NCBI RefSeq assembly: GCF_019091135.1
Contig: NZ_JAGXJW010000035.1
Location: 22,469-86,468, forward strand
Direction of reading: 5' to 3'
Origin: Cohnella sp. GbtcB17
GTDB taxonomy: Bacteria; Bacillota; Bacilli; Paenibacillales; Paenibacillaceae
Length of the DNA stretch: 64,000 nucleotides
Numbering within the stretch: position 1 is the stretch's first letter; every line of letters starts with the position of its first letter. Below, one piece after another: positions 41,915 to 50,104 of this stretch. Under the pieces are notes generated by a model. That model saw only the letters and a program-made list of their open reading frames with translations, did no database searches and was not told the DNA's origin. The position numbers were made by a program, and so were the translations under genes.

Positions 41915-43425
41915 ACGCAAACGCAACGCTCGCGCCCAGTCTACGGCATAATCTCGATATGCTGAAGAACGCGCTCGGCCATAGTACCGATTTCATCGTT
42001 CGGTCTTTTCGAATCGGCGACGCGCCCGCTTTCGTCTCTGCAGCTCTGCTGTACACCGAAGGTCTGGCGGACTCCAAGATAATCGACGAATTTATTATGG
42101 AGCCCTTGATGTCTGGAATCTGCCGGTCGGCGGACTTCGGCGCGCGCCTTGCGAATCATCGCGACCCGCTCGCTCTGTTGAAGGATAGCGTATTGACAGT
42201 CAACGGCCTGTCGGTCGTCCCGGACGCAGGCGTGCTGCTCGAAGCGATATTGTCGGGAGACACCGCGATTCTGATCGACGGCTCGGACCGGGCGCTGATC
42301 GCCGCTACCAAAGGCGTCGAACATCGTAGTATCGCCGAACCGGCATCACAGACGGTCATTCGGGGGCCGCTCGAAGGATTCGTCGAGTCGATCCGCGTCA
42401 ATACGGCGCTGATTCGCAGAAAGATCAAGGATCCGCGGCTGTGGCTGGAGACCATTCAGATCGGCACCGTGACCCGAACCGACGTCGGTATTATGTATAT
42501 CAATGGCATCGCCGACGACAGCATCGTCCGGGAAGTCAGACAGCGCATCGAACGGATCGATATCGACGGCATTCTGGAGAGCGGATATATCGAAGAGCTG
42601 ATCCAGGACGAAAAGTGGTCCCCGTTTCCGACGATCTTTAATTCTGAACGGCCCGACGCGATCACGGCTGGTCTATTGGAGGGGCGCGTCGCCATTCTCG
42701 TCGACGGGACGCCGTTCGTGCTGCTCGTACCGGCGCTGTTCGTTCAATACTTCCAGTCGCCGGAGGACTACTACCATCGCTGGGACGTCAGTTCGCTGAT
42801 CCGGATGATTCGGTATATGGGCTTCCTCATCGCCCTCGTCGGGCCTTCGGTGTATATCGCGGTCACGACTTTTCACCAGGAAATGATACCAACCAACCTG
42901 CTGATTAATTTGGCTTCGCAACGGGAGGGCGTTCCTTTCCCCGCGTTCATCGAAGCGTTGTTAATGGAAGTGACGTTCGAAATCTTGCGGGAGGCCGGCA
43001 TTCGGATGCCCCGAGCCGTCGGATCCGCGATCTCCATCGTAGGGACGCTGGTCATCGGTCAAGCGGCGGTCGAAGCGGGCATCGTATCCGCGGCCATGGT
43101 CATCGTCGTCTCGATCACGGCCATCTCCAGCTTCGTCATGCCGAGCTATAACATGTCGATCTCCATTCGGATTCTTCGTTTTCCGCTCATGGGGCTCGCC
43201 GCTTCGTTCGGCTTGTTCGGCATCTTTATCGGGCTCATCCTGCTCGTGCTGCATTTGTGCAGCTTGAAGTCTTTCGGCGCACCGTATATGACCTCGATCG
43301 CCCCCTTCTACGCTTCGAACCAGAAGGACACGCTGTTCCGGCTGCCGCGTTGGGGCATCGCGAAACGGCCGCGCTTGCTGAACCGCAACAATCCGACCCG
43401 CGGGCGCAATCCGCCGCAGACTTGA
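41911..43425 (+). CDS. gerKA: spore germination receptor A subunit (GerKA/GerAA family)
   Basis: A 504-residue protein. An N-terminal hydrophilic domain of about 260 residues (with SSALLYTEGLADSKIIDEFIMEPLM and QIGTVTRTDVGIMYINGIADD) precedes five to six membrane helices containing the conserved LPALFVQYFQSPEDYYHRWDVSSLIRMIRY and AFIEALLMEVTFEILREAGIRMP. A subunits oligomerise and work with B and C to trigger ion release. It overlaps gerKB by ATGA, so the two are coupled. A proline/arginine tail ends it. Confidence 0.95.
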   Translation: MNANATLAPSLRHNLDMLKNALGHSTDFIVRSFRIGDAPAFVSAALLYTEGLADSKIIDEFIMEPLMSGICRSADFGARLANHRDPLALLKDSVLTVNGLSVVPDAGVLLEAILSGDTAILIDGSDRALIAATKGVEHRSIAEPASQTVIRGPLEGFVESIRVNTALIRRKIKDPRLWLETIQIGTVTRTDVGIMYINGIADDSIVREVRQRIERIDIDGILESGYIEELIQDEKWSPFPTIFNSERPDAITAGLLEGRVAILVDGTPFVLLVPALFVQYFQSPEDYYHRWDVSSLIRMIRYMGFLIALVGPSVYIAVTTFHQEMIPTNLLINLASQREGVPFPAFIEALLMEVTFEILREAGIRMPRAVGSAISIVGTLVIGQAAVEAGIVSAAMVIVVSITAISSFVMPSYNMSISIRILRFPLMGLAASFGLFGIFIGLILLVLHLCSLKSFGAPYMTSIAPFYASNQKDTLFRLPRWGIAKRPRLLNRNNPTRGRNPPQT

Positions 43426-43441
43426 AGCAGGAGGGATAACG

Positions 43442-44641
43442 TTGCGAAAGACATTTGCCCTCGTCCTCTTGGCCCTGACACTCTCGCTCCTATTAACGGG
43501 ATGCTGGAGCCGGAAAGAAATGAACGACCTGGCGATCGCGATGGGCATCGGCATAGACAAGGCGGACGACCAGTACTTGCTGTCGGTGCAGGCCGTCGTG
43601 CCGAACGCCGTGGCCGCGAATCGGGGTTCCTCGGGCGGACTGCCGGTCGTGACTTACAAATCCCAAGGTAAAACCATCTTCGAAGCGATGCGGAGAATGA
43701 CGACGGTGTCACCCCGGAAAATATACGCCGCGCATTTGCGCGTCCTCGTGCTGGGAGAAACGTTGGCCAGGGAAGGTATCGCGGACGCCTTGGACTTTTT
43801 GACGCGAGACCATGAGCTCAGAAGCGATTATTACATCGTCGTCGCCAGGGCTGCTTCAGCCGAAGCCGTACTCAAGCGAGTAACGGCGCTGGAAAGAATT
43901 CCTGCCAACAAATTATATACCTCCTTGCAAATTTCCGAAAAGGTGTGGGCGCCTGCCTCTACCGTCACGTTGAATAAATTGATTCAAGAAATGGTCACGG
44001 AAGGGAAAAGCTCCGTCATCTCGGCGGTCGAGGTGTGGGGGGATTCGCGGGCCGGAGCGACCAAGAATAACATCGAAAACATCGATCCGCCGGGACGCAT
44101 AAACGCTAACGGATTGGCGATATTTCGGAAAGATCGGCTGATCGGCTGGTTAAACGAGACCGAGAGTACCGCATACAACTTTCTCGTCAACAATGTGCGA
44201 AGCAGCGTCGTCGAATTTCCTTGTCCGAAAGGGGGATCACTCGCCGCCGAAGTCATCCGGTCGGATACGCGGATCAAAGGGAAGGTCGTCGATGGAAAGC
44301 CGCGGGTCGATATCTTCATTCGGGCCGAGGTCAATATCGGAGAAGTGGCATGCAGCATCGACCTTATGAATGAGCGGACGATCAAAGCGCTTGAAAACGC
44401 GGGCGCCGAGGAGCTAAAAAGCCTCTGCCTCCAATCGATTCGCACGATGCAGCGGCAATACCGGCTGGACATTTACGGATTCGGAGAGGCGATCCATCGT
44501 GCCGCCCCCGCGGCTTGGAGCAAGCTTCGGACGGATTGGAACGGTCATTTCGCCAACATGGACGTAAGCATCGAAGTGGACTACCGCATTCGGAGGCTGG
44601 GCACGATCGGCAACGCTTTTAAAGATAAGATAAAGGAGTAG
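43442..44641 (+). CDS. gerKC: spore germination receptor C subunit lipoprotein (Ger(x)C)
   Basis: A 399-residue lipoprotein. A TTG start at 43442 after AGGAGGG is followed by signal peptide KTFALVLLALTLSLLLTGC with the lipobox LTGC and then WSRKEMNDLAIAMGIGIDKA, the classic Ger(x)C opening. The three-domain periplasmic part ends in RDWNGHFANMDVSIEVDYRIRRLG-like sequence (here LRTDWNGHFANMDVSIEVDYRIRRLG). Lipidated C subunits sit on the outer face of the inner spore membrane and are needed for receptor activity. It starts 16 bp after gerKA. Confidence 0.94.
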   Translation: MRKTFALVLLALTLSLLLTGCWSRKEMNDLAIAMGIGIDKADDQYLLSVQAVVPNAVAANRGSSGGLPVVTYKSQGKTIFEAMRRMTTVSPRKIYAAHLRVLVLGETLAREGIADALDFLTRDHELRSDYYIVVARAASAEAVLKRVTALERIPANKLYTSLQISEKVWAPASTVTLNKLIQEMVTEGKSSVISAVEVWGDSRAGATKNNIENIDPPGRINANGLAIFRKDRLIGWLNETESTAYNFLVNNVRSSVVEFPCPKGGSLAAEVIRSDTRIKGKVVDGKPRVDIFIRAEVNIGEVACSIDLMNERTIKALENAGAEELKSLCLQSIRTMQRQYRLDIYGFGEAIHRAAPAAWSKLRTDWNGHFANMDVSIEVDYRIRRLGTIGNAFKDKIKE

Positions 44642-44646
44642 AAGCG

Positions 44647-44877
44647 ATGTTGGGAATAACGGGCGTCTTGCTTGCCGCAGCCGTCATGATCCTGCTCGAT
44701 TGGCCGCAATTGAGGAAAAGGCGCCATCGGCGAGAAACGGCGAACTTTTTTCTCTTGCTTGCCGTCGGCATCGCCTTGTGGGCCGCCTTACTACGGCATT
44801 GGCCGATTCCAAACCCGTTGGACCCGGCATTGGCCCTCTTCAAGCCTTTAAGTGACCTTTTATATTCGCTCCTCTAA
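44647..44877 (+). CDS. small two-helix membrane protein of the germination operon
   Basis: A 76-residue protein with two hydrophobic helices (about residues 3-18 and 33-48) separated by a basic stretch (PQLRKRRHRRETAN). It starts 5 bp after gerKC with AAGGAG nearby, so it belongs to the same transcript. Small D-type subunits with two membrane helices are known to accompany some Ger receptors and modulate them; this gene occupies that place, though sequence similarity is weak by eye. Confidence 0.75.
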   Translation: MLGITGVLLAAAVMILLDWPQLRKRRHRRETANFFLLLAVGIALWAALLRHWPIPNPLDPALALFKPLSDLLYSLL

Positions 44878-44963
44878 GAGAATCGCGATTAAGGGGCGTT
44901 GCGTCGCTTGCTCTCGCCTTTTGATAGCGGCAAGCCAAGTTAATGCTGCGCGATCGGCGGCTT

Positions 44964-45779
44964 CTATTCGGTCCTGATGCCTTCCGCCGCCAGCATATAC
45001 ATCCTGATCGAGGTCGCTTCCTCCGCCACCCATCGCCTGTATTCAGATTCCGCGCGCTCCCAGGCTTTCGAATCGCCGAAGCCGTCTCTTGCCATCTGCG
45101 GTCCCCTGCTGGCCGCCGTATCCGCCCAGATGGACGCTCTCGCCTCAAAGTCCGGTTGTCCCCGGCGCATCTCCTCATGCTGGGGCCATACGCGAATGTC
45201 CCGCAACCCGGCATCCTCCATTAAAGCAGGCAGCCGATCCGCAATCGCATTGTCCAGTCCCTTGTCCGCACGCCACTTCAAGTACGCCGCGTAAAAATTT
45301 TTCGTGCTGTCCGGCGGCTCCGGAGACCACTCGATCTTGTCGTGGTTGTAGTCTGCAATCAGCACAGTGCCGCCCGGACGGGCCGCGCTTGCTAAACTCG
45401 CCATCGCGAGCGCCGGATCGGGCAGCCAGACCAGCAGTCTAGACGCCGCGACAAGGTCGAACGCGCCGTTCCTATCCAGGTTGTAGACGTCCGCCACGTC
45501 AAAGCTCAAGCCGGGCGTGCCTTCGTGTCTTGCTCGCGCCTCCGCGATCAGCGCTGCGTTGCTATCGACGCCTACCACGCTGCCCTTCGGGCCGACGGCT
45601 TCCGCGATGCCTTTCGTGATCGCTCCCGTTCCGCACCCCACGTCGAGGACCCGAAGACCGGGCGTTATTCGCTGAGCGAGGCGCGGGAAGGAATCCGCAA
45701 GGATACGTGCATTCAGTACGTTTTTTAATTTGCCGTCCAGCTCGGTTTTGCGGCCGATATCGGCTTTTTCCTTTTCCAT
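44964..45779 (-). CDS. class I SAM-dependent methyltransferase
   Basis: A 271-residue enzyme. The SAM-binding motif I is VLDVGCGTGAITKGIAEAVG (about residue 44), followed by VVGVDSNAALI and FDVADVYNL. The pattern is that of the UbiE/Methyltransf_25 group, which methylates small molecules; the acceptor is unknown. The C-terminal 90 residues are helical and Trp/Glu/Arg-rich. It is read on the minus strand alone between the germination operon and the amino-sugar operon, with an AT-rich divergent region upstream of its start. No obvious partner genes. Confidence 0.85.
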   Translation of the reverse strand: MEKEKADIGRKTELDGKLKNVLNARILADSFPRLAQRITPGLRVLDVGCGTGAITKGIAEAVGPKGSVVGVDSNAALIAEARARHEGTPGLSFDVADVYNLDRNGAFDLVAASRLLVWLPDPALAMASLASAARPGGTVLIADYNHDKIEWSPEPPDSTKNFYAAYLKWRADKGLDNAIADRLPALMEDAGLRDIRVWPQHEEMRRGQPDFEARASIWADTAASRGPQMARDGFGDSKAWERAESEYRRWVAEEATSIRMYMLAAEGIRTE

Positions 45780-45897
45780 GCGCGATGCCCGCCTTTAGGA
45801 TTGCCCCTTCAATTTTAGATGCAACGACAGCTTATCAAAAAGATCCTATTGATAGAAATACATATAAATAATCATTTTTATAGTCACATCCTATAAA

Positions 45898-45926
45898 TAG
45901 ACAAGAAAATTATTTTCTTCTATAAT
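45898..45926 (+). promoter_or_regulatory. promoter of murR-nagB-nagA with palindromic operator in the spacer
   Basis: TAGACA (45898-45903), 17-base spacer, TATAAT (45921-45926). A perfect 17-bp palindrome, AAGAAAATTATTTTCTT (45903-45919), fills the spacer and would block polymerase if bound. It is a good candidate for the operator of the RpiR-type regulator encoded first in the operon. Confidence 0.75.
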
Positions 45927-45975
45927 GGAGTTGCGAAGTAACATATTTTCTTGAGTGACGGGGAGGCAGGATCGC

Positions 45976-46839
45976 ATGGGGATATTGCAAGCGATCGAGG
46001 ATCGGCTGGACACCCTGCATCCGAAGGAACGCGAGCTGGCGGAGAAAATACTCAGGCAGCCGCAAGAAGCGGTCGGCCTGACGATCTCCAAGCTCGCCGA
46101 ATGGACCGGCGCCAGCTCGGCCACCGTGTCCCGGTTCTGCCGAACGATGCAGTTCCAGAGCTTCGCGGATTTCAGAATGAAGCTGGCGGCCGAGCTGGCG
46201 AGTCAGCCTGCTGCCGGACAATACCAGGATATCGTCGCCGGCAACCCGCTTGCGGACATCGTGTCGGCCATTACGGCGAACCATGTTCGATCGCTGACCG
46301 ACACGACCAACCTGCTCGACTTGCAGCAGTTGCGCGCGGCGATCTCGGCGCTTCACGGCGCCGGGCGGATCGACCTGTACGGCGTGGCGACGTCCGGGCT
46401 CGTCGCGGAAGACTTTTTCCACAAGCTGATCCGGATCGGCAAGGCCGCCGCGGTCTTTTCCGATCATCATATGCAGCTGACCTCGGCAGCCTCGCTGACC
46501 GAGCGAGATGTCGCCGTCGGAATCTCGTACTCGGGCGAGACGCTCGAGATCATCGACGCGCTGCGCTATGCCGCGGAGCGGGGCGCCACCACCATCTCCA
46601 TCACGCGCTTCGGGCAATCGACGTTGTCCTCGCACGCATCGATTCGCCTTTTCACCTCTTCATCCGAAGCGGGCATGCGGCGCGGCGACATGGCTTCCCG
46701 GATCGCGCAGCTTCATGTGGTTGACGTGCTCTTCACGGGTCTCGTGAGCGAGCATTTTGACGAGTATGTGCCGAGGCTGGAGCGATCGTTCCAGACCGTG
46801 CGCCAATATACAGGTAAAAGGGAGAGAAATCCGTCATGA
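45976..46839 (+). CDS. MurR/RpiR-family transcriptional regulator
   Basis: About 287 residues. An N-terminal RpiR helix-turn-helix (LAEKILRQPQEAVGLTISKLAEWTGASSATVSRFCRTMQF, residues about 20-60) is joined to a SIS domain (from about residue 125; RIDLYGVATSGLVAEDFFHKL, ISYSGETLEIIDAL), which binds phosphosugars. The ATG at 45976 lies nine bases after GGAGG. It is the first gene of an operon with nagB and nagA, so it probably senses glucosamine- or N-acetylglucosamine-6-phosphate, or a muramic acid phosphate, and controls its own operon through the palindrome at 45903-45919. Confidence 0.9.
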   Translation: MGILQAIEDRLDTLHPKERELAEKILRQPQEAVGLTISKLAEWTGASSATVSRFCRTMQFQSFADFRMKLAAELASQPAAGQYQDIVAGNPLADIVSAITANHVRSLTDTTNLLDLQQLRAAISALHGAGRIDLYGVATSGLVAEDFFHKLIRIGKAAAVFSDHHMQLTSAASLTERDVAVGISYSGETLEIIDALRYAAERGATTISITRFGQSTLSSHASIRLFTSSSEAGMRRGDMASRIAQLHVVDVLFTGLVSEHFDEYVPRLERSFQTVRQYTGKRERNPS

Positions 46840-47564
46840 ATTTGCTGGTATTTGACGACAACGAAAAGCTGAACGAAGCAGGCGCGAACATCATCGTAAG
46901 CCTGGTGCAGACGAATCCGCGGGCCGTGCTGGGCCTCGCCACCGGCGGTACGCCGGTAGGCATTTATGAGCAAGTCGTCCGAATGTACAAGCAAGGACTC
47001 GTGAGCTTCCGCAACGCGACCAGCTACAATCTTGACGAATACGTCGGCCTCCCGGAGGATCATCCCGAGAGCTACCATACCTATATGCGTCAGCACCTGT
47101 TCGACCATATCGATCTGCCGGCTGACAGCGCGCATTTGCCCAACGGCAACGCGACCGAGCCGGATGCCGAATGCGCCGCCTACGACGAGATGATCGAGCG
47201 CTCGGGGCAGATCGACCTTCAACTGCTCGGAATCGGTCATAACGGCCATATCGGCTTCAACGAGCCGGATACCGATCTCGTGCGCGGCACGCACGTCGTG
47301 ACGCTGGCCGAGGAGACGCTGAAGGCGAACGCACGCTACTTCGACTCCATCGACGACGTGCCGAAGCAGGCGATCACGATGGGCATCGGCAGCATCCTGA
47401 AGGCGAAAACGATTCTGCTCGTCATTCGCGGCGCGGACAAAGCTGAAATCGCCAAGCGGGCGCTGACCGGCCCGATCACGACGGACGTGCCGGCTTCGCT
47501 GCTGCAGACGCACCCGCGTCTGACGGTGCTGCTCGACCGCGCCGCCGCGAGGCACCTGTCATGA
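46836..47564 (+). CDS. nagB: glucosamine-6-phosphate deaminase
   Basis: A 242-residue enzyme, the usual length for Gram-positive NagB, converting glucosamine-6-phosphate to fructose-6-phosphate and ammonia. Visible motifs: LGLATGGTPVGIYEQVV (phosphate loop), SYNLDEYVGLP with the catalytic Asp-Glu, and LLGIGHNGHIGFNEPD with the catalytic His. The allosteric C-terminal part of enterobacterial NagB is absent, as is normal in Bacillus. It overlaps the regulator gene by ATGA and nagA likewise. Confidence 0.95.
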   Translation: MNLLVFDDNEKLNEAGANIIVSLVQTNPRAVLGLATGGTPVGIYEQVVRMYKQGLVSFRNATSYNLDEYVGLPEDHPESYHTYMRQHLFDHIDLPADSAHLPNGNATEPDAECAAYDEMIERSGQIDLQLLGIGHNGHIGFNEPDTDLVRGTHVVTLAEETLKANARYFDSIDDVPKQAITMGIGSILKAKTILLVIRGADKAEIAKRALTGPITTDVPASLLQTHPRLTVLLDRAAARHLS

Positions 47565-48763
47565 GCGGCCTCCCAGGACAAGCTGGCAGCGGCGGCACGC
47601 TAATCGCGAACGCCCGCATCGTCACGCCGGGCGGCGTCCTGGACGGCGGCTGGATCTGGCTGCGGGACGCGGTGATCGCCGCGATCGGCGGGCCTTCCGA
47701 TCCGCTGCCGGCTGCGGCGGCAGGGGCCGAGCGGATCGACGGCGGCGGGGGCTGGGCGCTCCCCGGCTTCGTCGACGTCCACGTGCACGGCGGCGCCGGG
47801 CATGACTTCATGGATGCCGACGAGTCGCTGGCCGGCATCGAGGCGATCGCACGGTTCCATGCGAAGCACGGCACGACCGGCATGCTGGCGACCTCGCTCA
47901 CCGCCTCGCGCGAGGAGCTGACGGCGATGATCGACCGGGCGAGCCGGTACATGGCGGGCGACATGCCATTCGCGCAGGTGCTCGGCGTGCATCTCGAAGG
48001 ACCGTTCGTCAGCCTCAAGTGGAAAGGCGCGCAAAATCCGGACTATATCGGACCGCCGCAGCTCGAATGGCTGGACGAATGGGTCGCGCGTTATCCCGGC
48101 GTCCTCAAGCTGCAGACGCTGGCGCCCGAGCTGCCCGGCGCGCTCGACTATATCGAGCGGCTCGCTTCGTACGGCATCGTGCCGTCGGCGGGCCATACCG
48201 ACGCGACGTACGAGCAGATCGTCGCCGCCGCGGACCGCGGACTCCGGCACGCCGTTCATACGTACAATGCGATGACGCCGCTCCACCACCGCAATCCGGG
48301 CACCGTCGGCGCAGTGCTTTCCGACGAACGGATCTGCGCCGAAGTGATCGCGGACGGCCATCACGTCCACCATGCCGCGATCAAGGTACTCGCCCGCGCC
48401 AAAGGCAACGGCAAAGTCATTCTCGTCACCGACGCCATGGCGGCGGCGGGCATGCCGGACGGCGAAGGCTACGAGCTCGGCGGCCTCCCCGTCGTCATGA
48501 CCTGCAGCGTCGCTCGCCTGAAGGACGGCGGCAATCTCGCGGGCAGCACGCTCACGATGATCGGCGCCTTCCGCCATATGGTGCGAGAGGTCGGCGTCGA
48601 CATCCCCGCCGCCAGCGCCATGGCCAGCGGCAACCCCGCCCGCCAGCTCGGGCTGGGCGGCATCACCGGCTCGCTCGAAGCCGGCAAGCGCGCGGATGTG
48701 CTCTTGCTGGACCAAGCGCTCGAGCTGCGCGGCGTCTGGGCACGCGGCCGGCTGCAGGATTGA
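47561..48763 (+). CDS. nagA: N-acetylglucosamine-6-phosphate deacetylase
   Basis: A 400-residue amidohydrolase removing acetate from N-acetylglucosamine-6-phosphate. Landmarks: GFVDVHVHGGAGHDFMD (metal-binding HxH), HLEGPFVSLKWKGAQ with the metal Glu, SAGHTDATYEQ, HTYNAMTPLHHRNPG, and VTDAMAAAGMPDGEG with the catalytic Asp. It overlaps nagB by ATGA, so the two steps that turn GlcNAc-6-P into fructose-6-P are made together. The N-terminal MSGLPGQAGSGGTL is extended compared with many relatives. A terminator follows within 11 bp. Confidence 0.95.
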   Translation: MSGLPGQAGSGGTLIANARIVTPGGVLDGGWIWLRDAVIAAIGGPSDPLPAAAAGAERIDGGGGWALPGFVDVHVHGGAGHDFMDADESLAGIEAIARFHAKHGTTGMLATSLTASREELTAMIDRASRYMAGDMPFAQVLGVHLEGPFVSLKWKGAQNPDYIGPPQLEWLDEWVARYPGVLKLQTLAPELPGALDYIERLASYGIVPSAGHTDATYEQIVAAADRGLRHAVHTYNAMTPLHHRNPGTVGAVLSDERICAEVIADGHHVHHAAIKVLARAKGNGKVILVTDAMAAAGMPDGEGYELGGLPVVMTCSVARLKDGGNLAGSTLTMIGAFRHMVREVGVDIPAASAMASGNPARQLGLGGITGSLEAGKRADVLLLDQALELRGVWARGRLQD

Positions 48764-48773
48764 TGCCCAGTTT

Positions 48774-48813
48774 CCCCCGACTCCGCTGCCGCGGGGTTCG
48801 GGGGTTATTTTTT
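48774..48813 (+). terminator. intrinsic terminator after nagA
   Basis: CCCCCGA (48774-48780) pairs with TCGGGGG (48798-48804), with an inner CCGC/GCGG contact, followed by a run of seven T. The minus-strand gene ending at 48825 converges on it. Confidence 0.88.
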
Positions 48814-48824
48814 TGTACAGAGAT

Positions 48825-49490
48825 TCAGAAAAAGTGCGCCCGCCCCTCGTCCGTAATCTGATAATAATGGAGGCGTCGATCTCCGCTTCCTACTGAACGA
48901 AGCAGCCGCTTGTTATAAAGCGAGCGCAGGTGCCTGCGCGCAGAAGTTTCTCCAATGCCGAGACTTTCGCATGCGCTCGACAACGAAAAACGATTCGAAA
49001 CGTTAAGCGCATACCGCAGCAGCTCTCGCTCAACTATTGGAAGCAAGTACAGCTTGCTGCTCTGCTGCGAAGTTGTTTGCTCGCCGATGATCTCGTACAA
49101 TGAACGTCTGCAGGCTTCGGGTTTCTTCTCCAACTCGTCTCTGCTGAACGGCACATAAACAAAACGTTTGGCCGCAAACGTACGCAATCGACTTTGCGCA
49201 AAATCGTGACGCTCTCTCGTCTGCAACTCTACGTGGGGCACGAATCCCTCGCATTCGTACACATGCTGCAGCGGCTCAAAGAAGGCGTCCGTATAAAGCT
49301 TTACGCCGTTTTGCGATAGAACCTCATACTCCAGTACAAGTCCATCAAGCGTTTTCAGCACAGGCAGCAGTAACTTTGATAGCAATAAGCGAGTCCCGTA
49401 GAGGTCCCTCTCCAGCATCTCCCGCCTCCTGCCGTGCGCTTCTCTACGTTGACACGCTATAAATTGCTCGATTTGCTCATTGGCGTTCAC
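48825..49490 (-). CDS. degenerate PD-(D/E)XK-like/winged-helix protein (paralog B)
   Basis: A 221-residue protein of the same family as the genes at 61556 and 33571. The N-terminal helical part is followed by the nuclease-like core (LEYEVLSQNGVKLYTDAFF, then VYECEGFVPH) and the family signature VPFSRDELEKKPEACRRSLYE; the C-terminus is a winged helix (SLSSACESLGIGETSARRHLRSLYNKRLLRSVG). The Asp of the core is kept (Asp68), but the ExK motif reads ECE, so the catalytic lysine is lost and DNA cutting is doubtful; binding may remain. GTG start after GAGGAGG. It has a leader hairpin, a sigma-A promoter, and array B upstream. Confidence 0.75.
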   Translation of the reverse strand: MNANEQIEQFIACQRREAHGRRREMLERDLYGTRLLLSKLLLPVLKTLDGLVLEYEVLSQNGVKLYTDAFFEPLQHVYECEGFVPHVELQTRERHDFAQSRLRTFAAKRFVYVPFSRDELEKKPEACRRSLYEIIGEQTTSQQSSKLYLLPIVERELLRYALNVSNRFSLSSACESLGIGETSARRHLRSLYNKRLLRSVGSGDRRLHYYQITDEGRAHFF

Positions 49491-49526
49491 ACTCGTTCCT
49501 CCTCGATCAAATCACTGAACGCAAAA

Positions 49527-49557
49527 ACGCCGCCCGCTCCGAAGAGACGAACGGCGT
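49527..49557 (-). promoter_or_regulatory. terminator-like leader hairpin of paralog B
   Basis: ACGCCG (49527-49532) pairs with CGGCGT (49552-49557), with an inner CTC/GAG hairpin closed by a UUCG-type tetraloop in the RNA. A five-U run follows (49527-49523), then about 30 bases to the start. Its flanks (GAAGCACA before, GCGGGCGGC inside) match the paralog A leader. Confidence 0.72.
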
Positions 49558-49585
49558 GTGCTTCACGCTGTATCTATTTTCATCT

Positions 49586-49615
49586 ATTGTATGCCGAGCG
49601 CAAGATGATTGTCCA
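49586..49615 (-). promoter_or_regulatory. sigma-A-type promoter of paralog B
   Basis: Minus strand: TGGACA (49615-49610), 18-base spacer, TACAAT (49591-49586), about 30 bp before the leader hairpin. Confidence 0.55.
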
Positions 49616-49648
49616 GTCAGCTCTACGCAGACCACGCTATAATAGCAT

Positions 49649-50080
49649 ATTACTCGCTTACACTTGCCCCTGCCGTTCATACCACCTCTGCAGCCGCGTT
49701 TTCCTTCCTTACAGTAACATGGCCTTGCTGCAACGGTGCTTTTCTCGCTTACAGCCACCTTCGCCGCTCCCTTGCTCGCTGCAGCCGCGTTTTCCTCTCT
49801 TACAGTAACATGGCTTTGCTGCAACGGTACTTTTCTCGCTTACAGCCGCCTTCGCCGCTCCCTTGCTCGCTGCAACCGCGCTTTTCTCGCTTACAGTAAC
49901 ATGGCTTTGCTGCAACGGTGCTTTTCTCGCTTACAGCCACCTTCGCCGCTCCAATGGTCGCTGCAGCCGCGCTTTTCTCGCTTACAGTAAGAAGGCTTTG
50001 CTCCAACGGTGCTTTTCTCGCTTACAGCCGCCTTCGCCGCTCCGATGTTCGCTGCAGCCTCGCTTTTCTCGCTTACAGCA
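49649..50080. repeat. array B: 91-bp tandem units with 40/51-bp sub-period
   Basis: Four 91-bp units start at 49687, 49778, 49869 and 49960, and a partial one at 50051. Each unit holds two copies of a sub-element close to CTTTTCTCGCTTACAG; TTACAG occurs at 49709, 49749, 49800, 49840, 49891, 49931, 49982, 50022 and 50073, that is alternately 40 and 51 bp apart. A weaker half-unit extends back to 49649. ORFs through it are without start signals. It lies between paralog B and the VTT-family gene. Confidence 0.95.
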
Positions 50081-50104
50081 GCAATATATTACTGAGCACC
50101 TACG

